A stretch of DNA of 64,000 nt from Ascaris suum (lineage: Eukaryota > Nematoda > Chromadorea > Rhabditida > Ascarididae): the NCBI GenBank assembly GCA_013433145.1, contig CM024169.1, positions 4,898,001 to 4,962,000 of the forward strand. The letters run 5' to 3'. Below the pieces are notes generated by a model, which was given only the letters and a program-made list of their open reading frames with translations, searched no databases and had not been told where the DNA came from. Both the position numbers and the translations under genes were made by a program. Positions 14,501 to 28,431 of the stretch are shown piece by piece. Positions within the stretch are counted from its first letter, which is position 1; each line of letters starts with the position of its first letter.

Positions 14501-17500
14501 AAAACGTTTAACCATCGCAAATAAAAGGAATTCTGTTGATTGCGTGCCACTTGTTATACTTCACTTTGTTTTTTCTCTTCAGCATGAACTTCTTAGGTGA
14601 CACTGATGAAAAGCTGACTGCAATGTGTCGATTTCCAAGTGCAATAAAAAGATTGGCAATAGCGGGCAGCTGTCGTAAATCAAAGCTGCAAGACCAACCG
14701 CTCGTAACTTCAATTAAATAAAATGTCATTAGGCGTGTTTCTCAACCTGCTGACTACAAAATAGAAATTCCAGTTCTTCATTGTCCTATTGATGTTAGAA
14801 CAAGGTTCAATTGGTCATCCTTTACTAAATGCATATATTATTGGAGTCGAATTAGACTTGGAAGAGTATCCGATAACAAAGAGATACATACGCATAGACA
14901 TGAGATTTACAAAATGAACTATTGCCGAAAGCTGCAGAAGTGAACGCGTCGCATTTTTAGATTTTTAAAAATAAACAGAGATTGGAATCCTGTGTTAAAT
15001 ATACGATTTTCTTCATGAGAAAACGTTAATCCAATCATCAGTTTCTTAAGAAACGAACGACTCCATGAAACGTCTTCGCCGACGCAAATCATTAGATTAA
15101 ATTTAGTAACGATCGCTTGAACATTTTCCACCTCGACATTTCATCTTAGAGCGCTCCAGAAAACTATGTAATTTTCCCATTCCCCCCAATTCATCCTCTA
15201 AAAACGGGATGCAACCGTCGAACTTTGTCACTTCTGATGGAAAGTTGGGAAAATTGCGTTGAACAAATTCGAAAAAACTTTCATGAGTGCACTCAATACA
15301 AAAGTAAAGGTCGGTTGTATTCAACTGATGGGACGATAAGAGTCGGCAACTAATCGTGAAGGATGCTTTGAGAGTTCGGATTCCACCTCTCTTTCAATCT
15401 GAAAACTTTAAAGCTGATTTCCTAAAACTGGACAGCTGAAATCCACAGCGAAAACAAGACTGAATGAGCAGAAAAACTTGTTTGATGAATAGACGTACCA
15501 CTGTTGTAAAAATGTGTACTAAAGTTGGCAGGAGTGATGTTGTAAAACAAAGCAGCAGTTATCGTGCCAACAGGTACAGTCATGCATGCTCATTGCAACT
15601 ATTTTCTCAGACTCGCCACATCTGTGATGGAATTGGGAGTGAAGGTGCTGAACAAACTGCCAGTTGCAAACTATACATCGAAGCTGTTATGCCGTTTGTC
15701 GTTTTTTTGCTTTATAATCTTTGCAACTTTCAGCTGCCCACGGACATTTCTTTTAAAGACAACTGATGCGAAAAGAACCCTTGAAAATGCTGAGATTTTA
15801 ATTCGACGCTTCGAAAATCATAACGAAGCGGGTAAGCAGGTGGGAGGAAAAAGGAGGAGGAAAATAAAGGAGAGAAACTTGTTTATAAAATTTGCGATCT
15901 AATCACGAAGTATTTCGAAAACTTCCCAGTCTCAAAAAATCTCACATTATATTCTATGCCATCTAAATTATAGTCAAATTTGTTGGAAAATTACTTATTA
16001 TTTACGTATAGTTTGGCGTAAGGTTGCTCACCATTGATTATCACAATGACAGGACGGCGGGCTAAGGCCACTAGAGAAAAAGAATAGCTGTGGCCCTTGA
16101 ATTAAACAAGGTGGTGATGTGTTTTCAGTACAGCTGAAATACTAAAGACTGTAAAAATCGCACTTGGTCGTTGTTACAGCAATCCTCTACACCACCTCTG
16201 ATATGCTAAGACTATGCTAAGCATTCATAGAAAGGAAGATATGGAGTAGGGAGAACTACTTAAAGTGCAGAATATCCAGCATCCAGTAGGCTTACGTATT
16301 TAGGAAACATCAAAACTCGCAATCCAACCTGTTCGGCAAGCTACGCTAGCGACAATGCTTCCCAGCGGACCCATCGTGACACTCCTCGTAGATTTGATGT
16401 TGCAGAAACAACAAGCTTGAATTCCTCAGAGTGCAAATCTAGCGTGCTAACCACTTATCTATGCTACTCAACTTTAAACGCTCAAATATGCACCCTTCGA
16501 GACGCAGTTATTTCAATGACATCGCTAGATAGCTAGTAGTAGTGCCCCATGTCCATCAAACTTCACTATTCTCTGATATCTTAAATGCTTGCCTCCGCCA
16601 ATTCTTTGTGCAGAAATATGAATATTGTTCTTTATATGGTGATTGCTCACTTCGTTCACTGCAAACTTTAATATTCCCGAAGACAAGTCTGGACTGTTTG
16701 AAGTGGGAACGTTAAACGTTTCACTGCCGAAACAGCTTCCCATAAGAACACCTGTAATAACGCTTCAATTTATGAATTAAATAGGTGCGTAATGATGGCT
16801 CAACGAGATGAACAGAAATCATCCGGGAATCTTCACCGAGGACATTTTATTACATTTTTTGCTGAAATGTTACTACTTAAGCCCACTTTCAATTTCGATA
16901 TAAAAACACACGTGACTCCTATAAATAGCACCGTTTCCCCCTCCCCCAACTCCGATAACTCAACTTCGCTGCAACTATGTGTTTCAACACTGCTGATAAC
17001 GGTATAACTCTTTACAGGTATCACATCGACTACTCACAACCAGAGAGCGCCAGTGCTTGCTTTCATCCGAACATCCGTCCCCATGGAACATTAGACTGCG
17101 AGCAAACATCACGTCAAACTTTCACAGCTCTAAATTTACTCCGTCATTTTAAGAGGCCATATGGGAGTGTTTCTCAACTGTTTTTGAGCAAACCCGAGCT
17201 GCATTTGTTTTGCATGAGCGGATCAAATATATACCGACGAATGTGCGCATATAAAAATGGGTCGTTCCGTGTGTGGGCGTTGTTTATGATAATCGATTTA
17301 CGCCGATTTGGTGGGGGCAAAGTTATCAGCGCCGAAAGATAAGACACAAATCGGTGACTATTCCGGTTCCTATAAACTGTTCATCGTCGTTCGCTCTGTT
17401 GTTTCAGCGTTGGCGTCGTCATCTGCTTAGTTGTTCCGTTCCTCACTGCCTATTCGAACGTATTATCGATAGTAAAAGTGGGAAGAAGTTGAATATTTGT

Positions 17501-20266
17501 TGCGTAAAACCATCGTCAAAACAAAACAAGTTGGATCTTTTCTCTAATAGTTACAGAAAATTTAAAACTGGATGTCATTTTTACTTCTCAAATGATTTAT
17601 TAACGCAAAAGAGTGTGATTTATTGTAGTGTCTAGATTATGTGACTTTCGAGTAAAGAACTGTATAAACAAGGAGATAAATACAAAGCAGTTTCGCAATG
17701 TTCTTGAAAAGTCTCAAAATTTCAAACCTCCGTGCATCCAACGAATTTCAGAGATGTTCAGAAAAAAAAACTAGTCACGACCGTGCCACAATCGAGCCGC
17801 AGTATAAATGAATTTCCTCGTTAAAAATGGTCCGATTTTCCTCGAATTTTTATGATTATGGAAAAAATAGTAAAAGATATATTCATTGGCGAATAAGCGC
17901 ATTCATTCTTTACGTACTTTTCGAAAGCTTTCGCAAAAAACACACCTATGCAATATTATAATTCCGCTTAATATTTCTCAACTTTCGATTCATAGTCAAT
18001 AAAAGAACCGTTTATTGAATAAATAGCGCCGGCGCATTTCAATAGTAGCAAACTTATAGTCGATTCGTAAAGCATCAGTACTCAAAGTTGTTAGCTTAAC
18101 GCAGCTTTCTAAGCGAATTTGATACGCAGCACATTGCAACGAGCTGCCTCTTTCACGCAATATATCAACGTTGTGACTATTAGCCTTACAAATATTTCTC
18201 GTTGCAACCCTTGCGAATTGCACACAACGCTTTGCCGTCGCCTTCTTGGCAACGAGGCGACTTGGCGCCAGTGACACTTTGGCGCCCCCCGTCGGCACAT
18301 CGACGCTTTTAGAAATACTTCGTTTACTTGGTGCAATGGTCCTGCAATTTCTTTTTAACGCAATACGCAAATGCAACGTGAAGTCGATTGTAGGCAAACG
18401 AAATGAGCGCAGTAGCAGTCGTTTTTTTCAAAGATATGTCATGTGGAGGTAAATGATTTAAGAACTTATTTGCTGAATTAGTCGACATATTATGCTTGCC
18501 ATAAAGGCATTGTGCATACTGTTTTCGCATAATACAAATTGCTGTCAGTATTATTGAGAACGAAATAAAAGAACTTGTGTTTGATGCAATGTTTGAGAAA
18601 GAGTCTTTGTTGTGGTTGCGACGAAACAAGCTACTCTTGATGTAGGAGCACTTTCGTTTTAGCTTAATTCTCTTTATAGGAAATGACACATCAATGTTTG
18701 AACCGTGATTCTTCTGCAACGTCCTCAAAGTCTTTACTTTCGATGTGTGCAAATCCTTCAAAAAGTGTTTCCAATCTTAACGAGCCTAATGAAGCATTTA
18801 AACACTTTTTTCGAACGCCACTTGACGATAGTTAACACTGTTTTTTTTTCATTCATAACAGAGAAGGTTGTAGCAGATTTTGCGTCGCTTTTTTGGCAAA
18901 AATGCACTCGAAAGTGCATTCATCGCTTTCGCGTGGAACCATCTTACACCGTGGAGAATTGTACGCTTATAAAACAATCGAATTTCCGGTAAGAAAGCCG
19001 ATGGCGTTATGAAGAAAACTGTTGATGCGGTAACTGTTGCTCGAACTAAGGGATGTCCTTCAAGAGGAGAACAGGACTTATCTTAGAAGCACTAATGCTA
19101 TTTTTATACGCTAATTAGCATGCAAACATCATAAAATGATATAACACATCTTAGCTTGTCAAAAGCACCTTCAGTTGTTCTCTCACTTATAGAAGCAAAG
19201 GAATTTCACTGTTTTTTATGTTTATTTTGAATAAGTGTCATACGCATGTATGCATGCATCTATCCTTCCGGTAACTGACAAAACACATGGCTAAATGTCT
19301 ATGCATATGCGTGTAGCCATGTGTCTGTCTATCGCACACTTCCAGTCACGAACCATAAAGACTGCAACGAATATATTTGACGAGTATAACTTGACTGTCC
19401 ACGGATCTCTCACCTCCATCCACCATTCACCATCGTCCAAGCGAATTATTCGTAATTTAAGGAGCTGCGAAGTTTCCAATATTTTGCATAATCGATGTTT
19501 TGACATGAAAATGCATCATGACAATTTTCTTTGCTTTCAAGTAGTTAGTCAACCGGCTGCGTTGATGCACTGAATTGCAAAAGCAATCATCGTGGCACTC
19601 CATATGAGAGGTCTCGCGCATGTTTCTCTTGTCATGACAAACCGAATTTGGTGTCTTTCGAGCGGATATTGAAGCATAGTTAGCCAGATGAAATGTAGTT
19701 TCTAAAGATAAAGCTTAAAAACCGATGAACATGGCTGATAAGCAGTGCTTGATGATGCTGATAAATTTGAAGGAAGAGAGTATATTATGCAGATCGAAAC
19801 TGCTCTTTCAGAAGAATGGATCCAACGAGCGATCGTTGATTTGCCCGTCGAGAGGCTGGTTTGCGGCAAGTCTTCCTCGAACAGGTTGTGCATGAGAACT
19901 AGATTGACTGCACTCAACAATCACACCACACAAAAGTGTCGCAACAAAGAAGGCTGCTCTAAACGAAAATGCTCAACGCTACGCACAATTACAAATTTAC
20001 CTCTTTCGACTGAACTTCCGGATCCCCCGTCAATCAAGGAATTCCTCGTCGTTTCGCTTCTCTCTGCTACCTATTTATTGGTTCCTTAGAACATCAATTC
20101 CCCACAAACTAGCACTACAAATATATCGTATCTGACGTCCGTTTATTTAGTGACACATTTTCTTCATGAAAAACCGCATTATCGAAGTTAATGGATTACT
20201 CCACAAATGCAGCTAAATATTAACCGCCAAATTTTGCAGCACTAAAAAACTAGAGTAAGAAATGAG

Positions 20267-20731
20267 CTATAGAATTGAAAGCTCAATTTCAGCCTCAGAA
20301 GGCCATCGAAAATGCAACTGCTGTGGTATGCAGCTCGTAATTTGCAATGTTTCGTAATTGAAGCTCAATAAAAATGCAAAAAACGCCAAAATATGCCTGA
20401 GGATGGCAGCAATGACGTGTACCTTTGAACGATTCTCATCGTAACAATTTCTCTTTTTATATTTCCACCTGAAGAAAATAATAATGTCAGCCGCATAAAA
20501 TGTTAGCAAACCTTTTGCCACTTTAAAATGTGAGCCCTCTTTTCGAACATAGTGAATCATCAAATCACCATGAACGCTGATCAAAGCCTTTTTAATATGC
20601 ACAGTGCTAACGAATATCATAACGCTGTCTTTAGTGGACCCCAAGTTGAAGTTATTTATCGAACAGACAAACAGACAGCCACAAATATACATGTCAACAC
20701 GATCTTGCTGTAATGAGCTTTTTAAATGCAA
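20267..20731 (-). CDS. Hypothetical ORF or exon, unrecognised
   Basis: Open frame of 154 codons on the minus strand, longer than expected by chance at this base composition, though one such ORF in 64 kb is not impossible. The first in-frame ATG is about 14 codons in, near 20689. Codons are enriched for the purine-any-pyrimidine pattern of real coding DNA (for example GACAGCGTTATG). The middle part reads VHIKKALISVHGDLMIHYV and a hydrophobic run, HILAFFAFLLSF, lies near the C-terminus. I recognise no family. It could be a single exon, a decayed gene, or chance. Confidence 0.2.
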   Translation of the reverse strand: MHLKSSLQQDRVDMYICGCLFVCSINNFNLGSTKDSVMIFVSTVHIKKALISVHGDLMIHYVRKEGSHFKVAKGLLTFYAADIIIFFRWKYKKRNCYDENRSKVHVIAAILRHILAFFAFLLSFNYETLQITSCIPQQLHFRWPSEAEIELSIL

Positions 20732-21718
20732 ATTTGCCGAAGCACATCATAACAAATTTACTGACGTCTAATAGACGGAGGTAGTAAATGCGAAGGAGAA
20801 AAATATTCATATTCATGTTTGCTTTGAACGAAATAATCAAATTCGGGAAGCGATAGCACTAGTCACGAAAGTTCGACGTGGAATATTAACTGAGGCAAGT
20901 AGCGAGAATAGACACTTTTAGGCAGTTTTGCAAATGTACATAAAACAGCGGGAATAGACAAATGTAGAGACTTGCAAGCGAGAAAGAAATTTTCCAAGGT
21001 TTTTGTTGAATCACTAAGTTAACTACGGTGGAATATAATTATTCGTGTTGTTACTGAAATCGCTGATTCATTTATGGAATCATACGCTAAGCTCGTTTCA
21101 ATTCTCTGACGATATTTACGTATTCTTTTCTTCCTGTCCTACATAATCAATAGAGAGTTTTCTCAAACGGAGGCATTACAGATATTAATTACAGGAAGCT
21201 CAGAGATAAGACACACACAAATTCTTGTTCAAATTTCGACACCATTCTCTTTTTATTCTCCTTCGGAATCAGGATCCTCTGTTAGTTCAGAGCTGATCTC
21301 GGTTTCGTGGTTGACAATCAACAAGTGAACGTCTCTGTGTGATTAGTGACCGCGATAGAGTGATCTTATTGCTTTACTTCGCCCATTAAGACGGCTGGTC
21401 ACTACTGTGCACTATTCCCATTTGTAGCATAGCTTTTGTCTATGCCTTCTGCTATACAGTCTGAACTTTCAATCTGCGCAAATTAATATTCCTTGACGTA
21501 TTTCTGAGGGCAGCAAAGTTCTTAAAATACTGTTTCCACCATTCAATGATGAATTTACGTTTAAGTGAATTCTTCAAAGCTCTGTTTAACGGTCAGCTGA
21601 AATTGCGCCACATACTTATGAACACAGATTCTTAATGCCTTCGACTTGATGTATCGTTTATCTTTGAAAGTTATTATGGGGAATAGTTTTTTCAGTAGAT
21701 TTGATATAGCACACTTAC

Positions 21719-21950
21719 TTTGCCTTGAACTATCCAGAAAACAATCCGGTTTTGCGATAAATTCATAAAATGAGCATTGCTTTGGTGATAAGCTGACTAA
21801 CATGTAGCACACTCTCGAATACCATAAAAAAGTGATGTTACCCTCATCGGTTATCATTACGGAAGGTAATTGAGCGATGCAATCTACTATGTACACACTT
21901 TTGGAAGGTTTTTCACAAAGCAGCACCGCAGCTTTGATTTTTGGCAGATG
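21719..21950 (-). CDS. Possible internal exon, unrecognised
   Basis: The minus-strand frame is open across the segment and stops at a consensus donor (CAAA, then GTAAGT at 21718). It contains paired cysteines and a stretch reading GNITFLWYSRVCYMLVSLS, suggesting a folded or secreted domain. There is a plausible TTAG acceptor just upstream. No partner exon with matching phase could be fixed and the family is unknown. Confidence 0.2.
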
Positions 21951-24900
21951 AGATCTAACATTATGTCAGGTACCTAACCCAGACGGTAATTATAAACAAT
22001 ACAATATTTTGCCTTCAATTAAATCGTATGGATAGATTTGTGCCGAAGCACATATTCAAACTTGGTCTATGCTAAGAAAGTGGAAAAAAGAGCAGCTGTT
22101 GTAAATAATTTCAAAAAATTGATAGGATTCAAAGTGATATCACATATAGCGGCTTCTTAACTGAGAGGCAATTTTCTCGTTTTGCATGACTAAAAGCTCT
22201 ACGAAATAATCACATATAAGAGAATTCTTGCTTTAAAAGTTTTATTCTGCAAGTGAAAATTGATGACCTCACATCTCAGTCGAAATATGTACCAATAAAA
22301 ACAATCATCAATATTATTTCGATTGCGCAGCACAGCTTTAGCAGCTAAAAGATTTACTGTCACCTTGCGTGACTTGTATTTCAACCTAGCAGAAGTAATC
22401 TCGAAACGGTGATGCAATTAAAAAGCAAAACATATTTACCAGTTTACACAAGAGAAATTGCAGTAATGCTGAGTAAACTAGCTTTTAGTCGATGAGGCAG
22501 AGAGTTCGATACTGAACTTGCTATGTAAACCATTTTTGATTCCCTTAGACTTGCGCTACCGTCAGTCATTCCCAACAGAAATGAGGAAAAGATATCAGAG
22601 AAGCTCTGTCGATGCAAAAATTTCACAAATAAGCCTCTAATAAGCATTTTTTGAGAAGTTCGATTTTTTCTTTTTTTTTCGAAGGAGCTTTTATCGAATG
22701 TGCGCATGTAAGTTTTGGATTAAAAGCATTCACAAAAGTGGCTGTGGATAAATAGTGCATAAAGTGGATTTTGAAGGGCTATTATATAGCATTAAGCCAT
22801 TTGACATGAAAGGTAGCGTATGTCTTTATGGATCGTGATATTCATCATTCGTTCATTAGAGTGTATTACTGCGTAAGACATGATTTAGGACGAACTGTCA
22901 GACAGCGGAATATATAATACCGGAAAAGTGGGGAGAGGGAGACTTTGAAGTCCTCGATAACAGCAAAGAACTGTTAAAAAGAATTTTGGTGCCAAGAATT
23001 GGTGTTCAGTTATTCTCTTGACTCAATTAACACTGCCTTGCTAGGCCGCAGTGAAGAGAATTGCCACTTACAAGTGATCCATTCAGCAATGCTTGCATGC
23101 TGCTCTTCATTCAACTTTATACCCCACTGACGAACAACACCCTATCATACCATTCATATTTCTGGTATAACCGTTCCGAATGCATAAGAGTTTTATCTTG
23201 AACGCTTACCTGTAGGCATATGCGGAAATTGGCAAGCGATGGGAACATCGATAGGAATTCGGCGAGGATCACTCGCTCTGAGAGGATCATCGAAAACATG
23301 TTGACAGACGACGACGCTAGCAACCCCGTCGAATGTGATACTCCCAGCAAGGTGCTTGACTGACAAGGACGCCCAGTTGGTATCTTGATCACAATGCAGG
23401 AACGTGTGGTGTGGGCGGTGCAAAAGCACAACGCGAGATCATTCTGCATCAATCCGATACGTTGCTCCGCCCAACACGCTTGAGTTTTTATAATTTACTT
23501 CCGCAAAAAGGAAAGATAAGCAAGCAATCAACCTTAATTCTTCCAATGACCATTGCGATCGATTAGCAGTGAAGAAATATGAGGTGCAGAAACGTTTTAA
23601 CTGCCACACTAGCAAGCTATTATCTTACAGGATTCAATATCGACAGAAAGAGGAAAGGGAGTGGACGGCGAGGGAAAAGTGCGCAACCTCGAGAATTAAC
23701 TGTATTGGACAAAGGAAATACCAGTGATGTCAGAAATCATACACTGACTAGTTCCAGTGAATAATAAATATGCTTGCAGGCTATAAAGCACGTTTATTTC
23801 CATGTAAAAAACACAGTTTGCGCTTCAGGGTTTACTTGGGTAAAGCTGGTAGCTATTACCAAGTGTAATGTTCATTTCCTCAACGACGTGTATTCCATCG
23901 CTTGAACAGTAGGTTTTACCGCTTTTCGAAACGTGTTTACAGCACTTATCCATCATTACCTCGCACCCCTGTTAGCTTGAAGGAACGATTGGGCGTTAAA
24001 TATGCCCAACTGCAATAATTTTTGGGGAACGCAAGGCATTCGAATTACGCCACCTTAAAATGCGTGATTAAGCATACCATATTCAAGAATTGTTAGATTC
24101 TCCGCAACATTAGTAGAACGACTAGCAAAATAATCCACGACACAAAGCATGTTGGGAACAAAGTGCACTCACTTACCCTTCCCCTTCCTCCCCCTCAACC
24201 CCCGTCCTCACCACTCCGTTTTTGGTGCTGCGAACGTTGGTTTTGATTTTTACGGCAGATCCATTGCCAGCAAGTGAACATTATCATGACCTGATGACAA
24301 CCATGACCGCTTAAAGATCGAAGAGATTAGACGATAGGAGAGTCGATAGAATTTTGTTGCGAAGAGACATTGCAATCAGAGCCCTCAAATTTTATAAATG
24401 AGGAAGACAGTCGGGAATAAAATCAAATTCAATTCTTTCTTCACATTTTAACCTTACTTCTAACTTTTCACGACACCATTGTCGGTGGCTATTTGTTATG
24501 GTTTAAACCGCCTTTCAAGCGTTGTACTCTGTCCGATTTGTGACACACGTAACATTTTTAATTGCTGCAGTTACTTCTGTAGAGTGACTTCTTTGATTTG
24601 AATAAACTAACCAAATTTAAGTAAGGAATCATGCAAAGTCGTTGTCACTAGCTAATTGCGACAACGGCATGCATAATGCAACTTTTTGCACTTTTGTGTA
24701 ATTTTAGTAGTCAGTTAATAAATTTTCCACATCCCTTTATTATATAATTGTAAGCTTCGCTTAGTGCAAAATAAAGGCATTTATTCTAGAAAGTGTTGGT
24801 GAATGCAGAAAGAGCATTAACTCCGGTCACATACAACAACACAACATTCTTTGGAGTATAATGAGGAGGAAACATTAGAGCGCTTTAAAATGCCTCCCTT

Positions 24901-26289
24901 TTGCCCTCTCTCACATTTATCAGTAAACATTATGGCGACCTCTTATCTTATCGGGAAGCACTCAACCAGAGTGTAGGATGTTCGGTGAGTAGGATGACTA
25001 CACGTCAATTTTCAAGTCCTTTCATCAGTTTCAATGCAGTCGTGGATAACTGAATGTTTCTAGAAATTTTCCTGCGGAAGAAGTATTTTACAACCGCCTA
25101 AATCATACCTTACAACCGATCGGGTTGAGAATGTGGAAAACTTATCGAATAGTTGGTGACATTCAAGAAGATTGTTTAATTGTTTTTAAAAGCTCATTAG
25201 TTGTTTCCAAAAGCCCATTTCAAACGGAAATGTCTTTAAAGACGAATAAAACGGCCTCGCTCCTTTATGAAGTGTGATAAAATCGAACTCATTTGCATAA
25301 GTGAAGCATTGACCAATCCAGAAAACTGTTCTGAAGTTGAGGTCTCGTTGGGTAATTCACTTAGCTTTTATAGTGTTCATCGAATGTTCTCTCACCTTGA
25401 TGAAGATAGAACGGTGCCTCTTGATGGAAGCATTCGTTCTTCTCTGACCAACACACTCATTGTGTGTATAAACGCAATTCGTCAACATTTCTCTTCTATT
25501 GATCTAACGCAATAACATATCTCTTCTTTCTGTTTGTCGAATTCCTCAATCCGCACCCTCCGTCTCTTCTCCTTCACCCTCGCCTTCCTCCTAAACTCCT
25601 TCTCCTTTAAGATAATGAGTTTTTAGTCGGCCATATTGATTGAATGCTTGAATTAAATAACGATATGGTGATAGAATTATGCCGTAACTAATTTTCCGTT
25701 ATCACGAATAGAGTGGGGCAACATATTCTTTTCGCTTGAACACTGCAGTGACATATCAGCAACAAATTGCTAGTATATCTTATTCGATGACCAACGAAAC
25801 TGTTCGTTGACACTTTCAATATTCACACAGCCGACTGCCTTCAATAACTAAATCTCGAAGATACTGAAAAATACTGTTGGCGTCGTAATAAGTTAAGAGA
25901 TTTTCCGAGATATGCTAAGTTCAAATAAAAACTTCAAAAAAACGACATTTCGCTTCAGTGATGAAATTGAGAAGCATTCATCAGAAATTTGGGCATGAAA
26001 TCATGACATCTTTACCCAAATGGGAAACTCGTAGCTGCTAATGGGAAAATTCCTTCTGCCAGTGATTCCGAGGAAGTTGTCCCCCATTACATGCTATATG
26101 CAGTCGTTTTCGAATTGTCTTTAAGTAAACACAAACACTGTCCACATAAACCTCTTTGTATCCCTACTGAAGTCAGTCTTTTTGCAACACACCTCTTCCC
26201 TCGACATCTATAAACAACGTAATTTTCTTTGTTCTGCAAATAGGTCAAGATCATACAGGCAGATCAAACGACTACCCAGTATAGATGGT

Positions 26290-26620
26290 GAAGATATAAA
26301 AGGAGTTGATGTGCTCATGTATTCATTGCAGCTGCTACATTGTGCGCAAGGCGGAATGGGCACAGTGTGGATGTGGGGCGCCTGAGGAGGTCGGTGGCAG
26401 CATGGAGTTCGTCTGCGGGATCGTGTAGGCGGTGAAAGCGGTCCCGGTGTCCATTCTTGTTTGTCACCTTATTGTATAAGTGTAATAAACTATTCGTCCT
26501 TATGCCTGTGCCGCTCGCAGTTTACTCGACCGCACCTCGACTGAGCGTGCAGATCCTCAAGGAGACCTGGACGACTAGACGAGCCAAGGAGAGCTGACCC
26601 TTACTTTGATCTCACTTGCT
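26290..26620 (+). other. GC-richer segment with TATA-like and poly(A)-like signals
   Basis: Composition differs sharply from its AT-rich surroundings. GATATAAAAGG occurs near 26293 and AATAAA near 26484, about 190 bp apart, followed by more GC-rich sequence to about 26620. This spacing fits the promoter and poly(A) layout of a long terminal repeat, or a short noncoding transcript. I see no matching second LTR, no gag/pol and no clear primer-binding site, so the call is tentative. Confidence 0.2.
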
Positions 26621-27617
26621 CACTTATGCCTGAGTGAAGAAGGACTTCTGTATCTAAGGTGCTTAAAAAGATTACTGCAAGATGAGTGAAGGACTTCTGT
26701 AAAAACAATTCGATAACCCTTTGTTCTCCGATCTGTTCATCCTTCATCTGGATGTCGGTTGTTTGAAGAATGTTGTAATCTCTTGGATATACACCTGTAA
26801 CATAGTCTGATATACCAAAGGAGAAACAGCAGTACGAGAGGAAGACTGAGATAGAGAGGGCGAGAGAGAAGAAGAGAGAAAAACCGAGCAGTTAATACGC
26901 GTGTTTTTGTCCTTTCTTGTTTATCAAGATGCCCTTTATCAATTAGGAATCAAAAGGTAAAAGATCTCGCGAATGCAGCGTTGAACGCATGATGGTAAAC
27001 CTATGAAAACTGGAGGACACGATGCAGCAACAGCTGTTAAGTACGACACTGTAAAAGATCGAGCTCACGCATGAACTGTTCTCAGGTCTCGCAGGGAGCA
27101 ACACCGTTCCCTCTGGAGCTAAGAACGGGTGGCTGAAATGTTCAATTTGGATAATGCACGCAGATTGTTTAAAACTGAAGTTTATAGATGATGCACAAAG
27201 TTGCTAAAGCATATAGAACTCGTATATATTTCAAGGTAGATGTGCGGTAGCACATAGTGACTTAACTGAAGGATAGCAGCTACAAAGGCGAAGCATCTAG
27301 AATTCACAGGGGCCAATATGATCTTCCAAAGACTTGTGGCCAAAAACCTTTTGAAACCGTTTAGAATGAACACACGGAAGAATATACTATACATTAACAG
27401 CAATAACAAAGATTCACTTCAGAAATTTCTAAACACAATGGATGAAGGAAATAAACAATGACATAATTGCAGTATTAAGTGATGTGAGCATATGACTGCG
27501 CTCGAGGTAACGAAGTTCGAGAAAGAGCATTGAGAGGAGTTCCTCAACAACTGTTATTGCCTTCACTCTTTTCATTCACGAAACTATTTAGGACTATCGC
27601 ATGTTTTGGTGTTCACT

Positions 27618-28431
27618 TCACTGCATCCTGAATGCACAACTTTGTTTGTATTTGCCGAATACCATGCGCAACAGCGAACTGCAATTTTCCCGAGGAGACC
27701 ATCCAGCGGGAATTGCTGACCCTCCCGATATTTTCCAAGTGCGAGCCGTCTTAGGAATACAAAATTAGCGAGCCTCAGCACTCGCAATCTTCACTTTCTT
27801 TAAATTCCCGCGCTTTTGATTGTGCAAAGGGAATATGGTAAAGAGCGAATGAGTTTTGCAGAACGAGTGAAGAGGAGAGTTGCAAATCGAGAGGTGCGAA
27901 GGTTTTTTCGGTTGGCATTTATTATGTTTCGGCGGTTTAGCGTAGAGAACAGTTATGAAAAGGTGACTTTCTTGCACATATGGGTTCAGTGTTGTGTCTC
28001 GATTTTGGAATCGAGTGGCCCTGTTTAGGTGGACATTGGGAAGAAAAAATTGGTTCGACTGTAGTAAAATTCAAGTTTGTTTGAATATATGAGGCTGTAT
28101 TCAAATAAGGACGTGCATTTACGATGGTAATATTTCAGGGGAGGGGGGGATGGGGATGCGTATTCAGAGATGAGCAATGCTCGCATTTGAATCAAGCTGT
28201 AAATAACTTTCTGGATATTAGGCATTGAAGCATAATTAGAATTTTGAGTAGGTTCATTCAAAAACGATGGATTTGTGCCACGCCTTCTTTTACCGCCGTT
28301 TTGGTTTGTGTTCTGCGCAGTTTGTTATTGACTGTTGAAAGCTTCTTTTTGCAAAGTGGTGCTGACACCAGCTTGTGCTGCTGCGGCGGCTCATCTGCAA
28401 AACGACGGCGCTTGCCGTTAGAGCGTAGCAT
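27618..28431 (-). CDS. Putative small basic protein, two exons
   Basis: Model: exon 1 28431-28294, exon 2 27749-27618, joined in phase 0 (donor GCG then GTAAAAG; acceptor CCTAAG), giving 89 aa. The start is supported by TTCTAG lying 1 nt upstream of the ATG, as in trans-spliced nematode genes. Exon 1 is rich in Lys, Arg and Gln (begins MLRSNGKRRRFADEPPQQH), with KRRR as a possible nuclear signal. Exon 2 contains WKISGGSAIPAGW. Its start lies about 490 bp from the oppositely directed 15-exon gene, so the two may share a promoter region. A GTATTC within exon 2 could be a donor leading to further exons. No family is recognised and the model is unproven. Confidence 0.35.

Larger units (their letters stand above)
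11650..27617. other. Long region without a confident gene
   Basis: About 16 kb between the hydrolase start and the small minus-strand gene. No conserved family is recognisable. Several minus-strand open segments have protein-like composition and GT/AG edges: 16837-16989 (CSEVELSELGEGETV), 18196-18343, 20267-20731 (154 codons, rich in RNY codons), 21719-21950 (ends at a perfect GTAAGT donor) and 23213-23454 (ends at GTAAGC). I could not join them into one phase-consistent model, so they are reported only as possible exons. A plus ORF at 25267-25515 (82 aa) is likewise possible but unsupported. A GC-richer stretch at 26290-26620 is described separately. Confidence 0.3.

Noticed and set aside
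23193..23452. Overlapping open frames on both strands in a GC-rich pocket
   Set aside because: Three frames look equally coding. The best minus frame meets a stop right after the only good acceptor, so no single frame could be chosen; kept only as a possible segment.
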